Source: Leptolyngbyaceae cyanobacterium (lineage in GTDB: Bacteria; Cyanobacteriota; Cyanobacteriia; Cyanobacteriales; Aerosakkonemataceae). From it: a stretch of DNA of 41,883 nucleotides. Location of the stretch: positions 1 to 41,883 of the forward strand of contig DATNQN010000136.1 of the NCBI GenBank assembly GCA_036703985.1, in the 5' to 3' direction. Made by a program: the position numbers and the translations under genes. The notes beneath the pieces are model-generated. The model was not told the DNA's origin and searched no databases. It worked only from the letters and a program-made list of their open reading frames with translations. This document shows, one piece after another, positions 36,572 to 41,883 of this stretch (position 1 is its first letter; each line of letters starts with the position of its first letter).

Positions 36572-36958
36572 ATGAAAACGCAACAACACATTTTGTTTGT
36601 TTGCAAAACTTGCGCCACCATTTGGCAAGATGGTAAACCTCAAGGTAAAAGCGGCGGTCAACAACTCCTAGAAAACCTCAACCAACTTCACCAAAATTGG
36701 CAATTAAGAGATAATTTCTCAATTCAAGAAGTTAGCTGTATGAGTGCTTGTAGCAACTCATGTACGGTATCGTTCGTCGCACCAGGAAAATACACTTATT
36801 TATTTGGCAATTTACCCGCTGAAAATAGCGCCGCCGCCGTACTAGAATGTGCCGCTCAATACTATGCTAAACCCGATGGTTCCCTTCCTTGGTCGGAACG
36901 ACCAGAACCATTAAAAAAAGGCATATTAGCTAAAATTCCACCAACCAATCAATTTTAG
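36572..36958 (+). CDS. DUF1636-like [2Fe-2S]/metal-binding protein
   Basis: 128 aa from ATG 36572; an in-frame TTG at 36539 would add residues overlapping the repeat region. The cysteine pattern is CKTC near the N-terminus and C-x3-C-x3-C in the middle (CMSACSNSC), close to thioredoxin-like [2Fe-2S] or DUF1636 proteins. The C-terminus PWSERPEPLKKGILAKIPP is characteristic of that family (recall). DUF1636 genes often sit beside cobalt/B12 genes, which fits hupE before and cobW after. Biochemical role unknown. Confidence 0.75.
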   Translation: MKTQQHILFVCKTCATIWQDGKPQGKSGGQQLLENLNQLHQNWQLRDNFSIQEVSCMSACSNSCTVSFVAPGKYTYLFGNLPAENSAAAVLECAAQYYAKPDGSLPWSERPEPLKKGILAKIPPTNQF

Positions 36959-37029
36959 ATGAAGTATTCAGTACGTTTTCACTCCTGACTCCGGAATTCT
37001 GACTTCTTATTTCAATTTAGGACTTAATT

Positions 37030-38073
37030 ATGGCTGGCAAAATACCCGTGACTGTGATTACTGGCTTTCTTGGTAGCGGCAAAACCACTTTAATTCGCCA
37101 AATGCTACAAAATAATCAAGGCCGTCGCATAGCAGTTTTAGTCAACGAATTTGGTGAATTGGGAATTGATGGAGAATTGCTGCGTTCCTGTCAAGTTTGC
37201 GATGAGGAAGACAATGCAGCCGACAATATTGTAGAACTCACAAATGGTTGTCTTTGCTGCACCGTACAAGAAGAATTTCTTCCTACTATGCAAAAACTTT
37301 TACGCCGCAAAGACAAATTAGATTGCATACTAATTGAAACTTCTGGATTAGCTTTACCAAAACCATTAATTCAAGCATTTCGGTGGCCGGAAATTCGCAC
37401 TGGTGCTACCGTAGATGGTGTAATAACGGTCGTAGACTGCGAAGCCGTATCAATCGGTACTCTTGCTAGCGACCTCACCGCTTTAAATGCTCAACGACAA
37501 GCCGATCCCAATTTAGATCACGAAACACCAATCGAAGAACTTTTTGAAGATCAATTAGCTTGTGCTGATTTGGTTTTGTTGAGCAAAGTCGATCGAGTAG
37601 ACGGGGAAACCAAAAATCAGGTTGAGGATTGGCTGAAACAGCAATTACCGCCTGCTGTGAAAATTGTTCCCTGCCAACAAGGAGATATTAGTCCAGAATT
37701 GTTGTTAGGATTTAATGCCTCTGTAGAAGATAATTTAGATAGCCGTCCCAGCCATCATGATGAGGAAGAAGACCACGAACACGATGACCAAATTAACTCG
37801 GTTCACTTTCTTTTAGATAAGGCTTTTGAGCCACAAATATTGGTGGATAAGTTGCAAAATCTAATCAAAGAATGGGAAATTTATCGAATTAAAGGATTTG
37901 TGGCAGTTCCCAATAAATCTATGCGGTTGGTGTTGCAGGGAGTAGGCGATCGCATAGAATATTTTTACGATCGTCCTTGGCAACCTAACGAACTTCGCGA
38001 AACGCGACTGGTTGCGATCGGTCGCGCTTTAGAGAAAATCCAAATTGAGTCAGCACTTTTAGAAACCGTTTAG
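37030..38073 (+). CDS. cobW: CobW-type G3E GTPase metallochaperone
   Basis: 347 aa COG0523 protein. The Walker A motif GFLGSGKTT is at about 12-20, the metal-binding CxCC motif in NGCLCC at about 72-77, and a guanine-specificity-like SKVD follows. A His/Asp/Glu-rich metal loop lies near 240-256 (HHDEEEDHEHDD), then the C-terminal CobW domain. Position downstream of a cobalamin riboswitch, hupE and the DUF1636-like gene supports a role in cobalt handling for B12 rather than zinc homeostasis. Complete, with no unusual features. Confidence 0.88.
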   Translation: MAGKIPVTVITGFLGSGKTTLIRQMLQNNQGRRIAVLVNEFGELGIDGELLRSCQVCDEEDNAADNIVELTNGCLCCTVQEEFLPTMQKLLRRKDKLDCILIETSGLALPKPLIQAFRWPEIRTGATVDGVITVVDCEAVSIGTLASDLTALNAQRQADPNLDHETPIEELFEDQLACADLVLLSKVDRVDGETKNQVEDWLKQQLPPAVKIVPCQQGDISPELLLGFNASVEDNLDSRPSHHDEEEDHEHDDQINSVHFLLDKAFEPQILVDKLQNLIKEWEIYRIKGFVAVPNKSMRLVLQGVGDRIEYFYDRPWQPNELRETRLVAIGRALEKIQIESALLETV

Positions 38074-38157
38074 TCAGCTATTCAATTGGCTGGGTATCAA
38101 ATGCGATCGCCGAATCATTAGACCTCTGTATTATACGGATATAGCGATCCTATTTAA

Positions 38158-38442
38158 ATATTAAACGGAAATCTCGTACCGACCACACCAGGAGGACGGA
38201 TTGAATTGGGAAGCGTCGCAGAAGGAAATGTAACTCTTACACCTACAGATAAAGGTTTTGCCTTCGGTTATGCTGGCATTCAAAAACTAGGAAATATTCA
38301 ACTCAGAAATGCCAATTACCAAATTGTGGAAGCGCAGGGATGGGTAACTAATGGGAAAGGAGAAGTGATCTTAGTAGCACAAGCTTCCACTGCAACGCCA
38401 ACTGATGCGGGATTTTTATCGCAGGAATGTGGCGTGCAGTGA
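38158..38442 (+). pseudogene. Fragment of filamentous-haemagglutinin-type adhesin
   Basis: The frame from 38158 (after an in-frame TAA) to TGA 38442 reads NGNLVPTTPGGRIELGSV, LTPTDKGFAFGYAGIQKLG, IQLRNANYQIVEAQGWV. These are the short beta-strand blocks of cyanobacterial two-partner-secretion adhesins (GRIELGSV, GYEGVQ-type). No start codon, signal peptide or TPS domain precedes it, so it is a remnant of about 95 codons. A related intact-looking gene begins at 41607. Confidence 0.75.
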
Positions 38443-38505
38443 TGATGAATTGTTCACTTGATGTTATCACCAGCAGGGGAATCAATTCTCCTGCTAATAA
38501 CGAAA

Positions 38506-38554
38506 GTCCTCTCAAGAGGACTAATGAAAAACTTTCAGTCCACTGAAGTGGACT
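38506..38554. repeat. Two adjacent short hairpins before the CHAT gene
   Basis: agtcctc-tcaa-gaggact (38506-38522 region) and agtccac-tgaa-gtggact (38537-38554) are exact 7-bp stems. They belong to the gaggacttcagtcctc family seen at 23113-23128. Confidence 0.7.
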
Positions 38555-38624
38555 TCAGCTAATAGCTGGGGATTTGAAGACCAGTGTGTTCTTGAATTCT
38601 GACTTCTAAAAATTGGTGCGCCAA

Positions 38625-41522
38625 ATGTCACTTAAAAGATTTTTGAGAAATCCGATCGCATTTTTTAGCCAATTTTCTCTCGCTAAAAAAGACAGACCTA
38701 ACCCCCCTTGCCAACTCCCCTTTTTAAGGGGGACAGGGGGGATTGGTAAGGGGGGAGTATCACACCCCTTTCCTCCCAGGAGAGGGGACGGGGGAGAGGT
38801 CAAATTTCCATATTCCCGACTAACTAAAAAGTGGCCGATCCGAATGGCCCTCGCCTTCCTCGCCGCTTGTTTGAGCGCCTCTGTCTCCTTCGCTTTCCCG
38901 GAAAAAGCAGAATTCTCCATCCCTAATCATAAAGAATCTATTCCCCATTCCCAATTGCTAATCGCCAATTCCCAACAACTACTGCAACAAGGAAGAGAAC
39001 TTTTTCAATCCGAACAATATTCCCAAGCGGCAGAAGTTTGGCAACAAGCGGTTTCTGCCTTGCAAGCATCTGGCGATCGACTAAATCAAGCACAAGCTTA
39101 TAACTTACTCTCAGTTGCTTATCAATATCTAGGAAAATGGTCAGAGGCTCAACAGGCAATTTCCTATAGTTTATCACTATTACAATCAAAAGAAAATAGC
39201 AGTAATCATCAAAATAAATTATCGATTTTAGCCCAAGCTTTTAGTACCCAAGGTCATTTACAATTAGCTTTAGGAAAATCGGAAGATGCTTTAATCAGTT
39301 GGGAAAAAGCGGCGGATATTTATCAACAAATTAAAGATACAGAAGGATTAGTCGGTAGTCAAATCAATCAAGCCCAAGCCATGCAATACTTGGGTTTGTA
39401 TCGTCGGGCTAAGAAAACTTTAGAAGAAGTAGAAACTTATCTGCAAAATCAAGAAAAATCAACCTTGAAAGCCACGGGATTGCACAGTTTAGGTAATGCG
39501 ATGCGTGCGATCGGAGAATTAGAAAAATCCCGTCAATTATTACAACAAAGCTTGCAAATAGCCGAAGAATTGCGATATCCCGCCACAATTGCTGCCGTGC
39601 AGTTCAGTTTAGGCAATACCGCTAATGCTTTGGCCAAAAGAGCAATTGAATTAGATGACCTCGAAACAGGGAAAACCGAAACCCAAAATGCCATCAATTA
39701 TTATCAAAAATCAGCATCCGCATCGAAATTGCCAGAACTGCAAGTGCAAGCCCAACTAAATCAACTTAATTTGTTAGTAGAAAATCAGCAATTTGATACA
39801 GCAGAAAAATTGCGATCGCAAATCCAATTAAACCAACTCCCCGCCAGCCGTTCTGCTATTTACAATCGAGTTAACCTAGCCCAAACTTTGATGAAATTGT
39901 CATTAGTCGATCGAGCTTCATCAAAGAATGGCCAATTTCAAATCAATAATGATATTGCCCAAATCTTAGCCAAAGCGATCGAACAAGCCAAAATCTTAAA
40001 AGATGCCCAATCCGAATCTTATGCTTTAGGTAGTTTGGGCAGACTTTACGAACTAAATAAACAATATAAATATGCGGAAAAAGTTACGCAAAAAGCCCTT
40101 ATTTTAGCTCAATCAATCAACGCCTCCGATATTGTTTATAAATGGCAATGGCAGTTAGGAAGACTCCTGAAACAAATGGGAGAAAATAAAAAGGCGATCG
40201 CAGCTTACACCACAGCAGTAGAAACCGTCAAATCCCTACGTAGCGACTTAGTTGCGATCAATTCCGATAATGCAGACGTGCAGTTTTCTTTTCGGGAAAG
40301 CGTAGAACCAGTTTATCGAGAATTAGTAGATTTACTATTAGATACTCCCCCCTTAATAAGGGAGACTGGGGGGGTAAGAGAGGCAGGGAGAGATCTCAAC
40401 CAAGACAATTTAAAACAAGCTCGTTTAGTAATCGAATCTCTCCAATTAGCAGAATTAGACAACTTTTTCCAAGAAGCTTGCCTCGATGCAAAACCGATTC
40501 AAATCGACCGAGTAGATACCACAGCCGCCGTAATTTATCCAATTATCTTACCACAAAAATTAGCGGTAATCTTAGCATTACCCAATGAACCTTTGCATTA
40601 TTATGCTACGCTTAAATCAGAAAATGAAATCGTCACTTTACTAAATGAAGTGCAACAAGATATTGGCAGAATTGCTGGAAACAATCAGCTGGTTTTGAGG
40701 AGTTCTCAACAAATATATGATTGGATTATCCGTCCAGCAGAAACAGAAATGAAAAATGCCAAAGTGCAAACATTAGTGTTTGTTCTTGATGGTTTATTAC
40801 GCAACATTCCGATGGCAGCTTTGCACGACGGACAAAAATATTTAATTGAAAAATACAGTATTGCTCTCACTCCCGGATTACAGTTATTACCACCTAAACC
40901 TTTAAAAACTCAAGAATTTAAAGCTTTAGCTGTTGGATTGTCGGAAGCGCGTCAAGGATTCAACGAACTTCCTAATGTAGAGCGAGAATTAGAAAATATT
41001 AAAATTCAAGTATCTACATCAGAAATTTTGTTGAATCAAGAATTTACCGACACAAACTTCCAAGCAACCCTCAATGCAGTGCCTTTTCCAGTAGTGCATA
41101 TTGCCACTCACGGACAATTTAGTTCCAGTGCTGACAAAACATTTATTCTCACTTGGAACGAGGAAATTAACGTGAAAGAATTAGATAATTTATTAAGAAG
41201 AAGAGGAGAACAAGGGGAAAACCAACCGATCGAATTACTAGTTTTCAGCGCTTGCGAAACAGCCGATGGAGATAGTCGCGCTGCTTTAGGATTAGCGGGA
41301 GTAGCAGTGAGAGCAGGCGCACGCAGCACCATCGCAACTTTATGGCAAGTTAGCGATGAATCTACTGCAACTTTAATGACAGAATTTTATCGAGAATTAG
41401 CTAAATTAGATGTTACTAAAGCAGAAGCACTCAGACAAGCTCAGTTAGCTGTTTTGAAAAGCGATCGCTACAAGCTACCCTATTTTTGGGCTCCTTATGT
41501 TTTAGTGGGTAATTGGCGGTAG
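38625..41522 (+). CDS. TPR-CHAT domain protein (caspase-like), exported
   Basis: 965 aa from ATG 38625. TPR repeats span about 95-560. The C-terminal CHAT (caspase HetF-associated with TPR) domain spans about 660-965, with the catalytic dyad H829 (ATHGQF) and C877 (FSACETADGDSR). A signal-like hydrophobic stretch at about 75-90 (LAFLAACLSASVSFA) follows a ~75-residue extension. Part of that extension (residues ~25-59) is encoded by a C/G-rich repeat at 38697-38802. If translation began at ATG 38844, the protein would start with a normal signal peptide. A second repeat insertion at 40345-40394 adds ~17 residues (TPPLIRETGGVREAGRD) after the TPR part. Frame intact throughout. Confidence 0.88.
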   Translation: MSLKRFLRNPIAFFSQFSLAKKDRPNPPCQLPFLRGTGGIGKGGVSHPFPPRRGDGGEVKFPYSRLTKKWPIRMALAFLAACLSASVSFAFPEKAEFSIPNHKESIPHSQLLIANSQQLLQQGRELFQSEQYSQAAEVWQQAVSALQASGDRLNQAQAYNLLSVAYQYLGKWSEAQQAISYSLSLLQSKENSSNHQNKLSILAQAFSTQGHLQLALGKSEDALISWEKAADIYQQIKDTEGLVGSQINQAQAMQYLGLYRRAKKTLEEVETYLQNQEKSTLKATGLHSLGNAMRAIGELEKSRQLLQQSLQIAEELRYPATIAAVQFSLGNTANALAKRAIELDDLETGKTETQNAINYYQKSASASKLPELQVQAQLNQLNLLVENQQFDTAEKLRSQIQLNQLPASRSAIYNRVNLAQTLMKLSLVDRASSKNGQFQINNDIAQILAKAIEQAKILKDAQSESYALGSLGRLYELNKQYKYAEKVTQKALILAQSINASDIVYKWQWQLGRLLKQMGENKKAIAAYTTAVETVKSLRSDLVAINSDNADVQFSFRESVEPVYRELVDLLLDTPPLIRETGGVREAGRDLNQDNLKQARLVIESLQLAELDNFFQEACLDAKPIQIDRVDTTAAVIYPIILPQKLAVILALPNEPLHYYATLKSENEIVTLLNEVQQDIGRIAGNNQLVLRSSQQIYDWIIRPAETEMKNAKVQTLVFVLDGLLRNIPMAALHDGQKYLIEKYSIALTPGLQLLPPKPLKTQEFKALAVGLSEARQGFNELPNVERELENIKIQVSTSEILLNQEFTDTNFQATLNAVPFPVVHIATHGQFSSSADKTFILTWNEEINVKELDNLLRRRGEQGENQPIELLVFSACETADGDSRAALGLAGVAVRAGARSTIATLWQVSDESTATLMTEFYRELAKLDVTKAEALRQAQLAVLKSDRYKLPYFWAPYVLVGNWR
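38697..38802. repeat. C/G-rich dispersed repeat inside the CHAT gene
   Basis: Runs of ccccc and ggggg (cccctttttaaggggg, then cccaggagagggg) form hairpins like those at 10424-10481. It is read in frame as proline/glycine/arginine-rich residues between the N-terminus and the hydrophobic leader. Confidence 0.75.
40345..40394. repeat. Second C/G-rich repeat within the CHAT gene
   Basis: ctccccccttaataaggga with a following gactggggggg makes a hairpin of the same family as 38697-38802. The frame is kept. It lies between the TPR region and the CHAT domain. Confidence 0.65.
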
Positions 41523-41606
41523 TGGGTAGTAGTGAAAATTTGTTGATTCTTATTGGTTGGGGAGTGCGATCGCCATATAATCTTCCCATACGTTGATATC
41601 GATTCC

Positions 41607-41883
41607 ATGCCACAGCCAACGCCATATTTGCAGATACATCTACCAACGCTACTGTCTCCTCAAATCAGGAAATCAGTTTGGATAGCAAGTAGTTTAGCCC
41701 TGTTGTATTTGGCATACAGTAGTGAAGCACTCGGACAAATTACTCCTGACGGTACTTTATCCACCAACGTTACAACTACCGATCGTCTTAACTTTACGAT
41801 AAATGATGGTAATCGAGCCGGAAATAACCTTTTCCATAGCTTTCGAGAGTTTTCCGTTCCTACTGGCGGTGAAGCATTTTTTA
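41607..41883 (+). CDS. 5' end of a two-partner-secretion haemagglutinin-like protein (cut by window edge)
   Basis: The open frame runs from ATG 41607 to the last base without a stop, at least 92 codons. Residues about 24-43 make a signal peptide (SVWIASSLALLYLAYSSEA). The mature start QITPDGTLSTNVTT and the following RAGNNLFHSFREFSVPTGG are the hallmark of the haemagglutination-activity (TPS) domain recognised by TpsB pores. Likely a large secreted beta-helix protein. Together with the fragment at 38158 it brackets the CHAT gene. Confidence 0.88.
   Translation, partial: MPQPTPYLQIHLPTLLSPQIRKSVWIASSLALLYLAYSSEALGQITPDGTLSTNVTTTDRLNFTINDGNRAGNNLFHSFREFSVPTGGEAFF

Overview
The window reads as chromosomal DNA of a filamentous, probably Oscillatoriales-type cyanobacterium. 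The evidence is the bidirectional NAD(P)-linked [NiFe] hydrogenase (HoxEFUYH), a CBS-CP12 fusion protein, very frequent GCGATCGC (HIP1) octamers, heptamer and octamer tandem repeats, CHAT-TPR and filamentous-haemagglutinin-type genes, and many short dispersed palindromic repeats. Genus cannot be fixed from the sequence alone.

Layout. 498-5795: hoxE, hoxF, hoxU, hoxY and hoxH, all + strand. 5864-7805: three tightly packed genes (thioredoxin-like [2Fe-2S] protein, PAS protein, SpoIIE/PP2C-type phosphatase) that look like the signalling part of a sensory [FeFe]-hydrogenase operon of Clostridia/Thermotogae type, but without any [FeFe] hydrogenase. 7948-13038: hoxW, hypA, hypB, a CBS-CP12 protein, hypF and hypC. 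13039-17516: a gene-poor region with a GH5 glycoside hydrolase and a decayed toxin-antitoxin locus. 17517-24391: nifJ (pyruvate:ferredoxin oxidoreductase), an NrdG-like radical SAM protein, a dihydroorotate-dehydrogenase-like protein and hypD. 24606-28050: a saccharopine-dehydrogenase-like protein, a MATE exporter and a secreted SH3 protein. 28106-32086 (- strand): hypE, a CHASE2 adenylate cyclase and a FecR-domain protein. 32328-34862: a CBS-PAS-GAF-GGDEF protein, with a truncated tnpB joined to its end. 35600-38073: a cobalamin riboswitch, then hupE, a DUF1636-like protein and a CobW GTPase. 38158-41883: a haemagglutinin fragment, a TPR-CHAT protein and the 5' end of a secreted haemagglutinin-like gene cut by the window edge.

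How it works together. The first 29 kb is close to a self-contained dark/fermentative hydrogen unit: catalytic subunits (hoxEFUYH), the endopeptidase (hoxW), all six maturation genes (hypA, B, C, D, E, F) and PFOR, which can supply reduced ferredoxin. The CBS-CP12 protein suggests a link to adenylate status and carbon metabolism. The most interesting observation is the Fe-S/PAS/phosphatase trio placed between hoxH and hoxW. I infer that it is a redox- or H2-responsive phospho-signalling module captured by a [NiFe] hydrogenase operon.

Limits. Family calls come from motifs and recalled family sequences; no search or alignment was run. Promoters could not be assigned with confidence.
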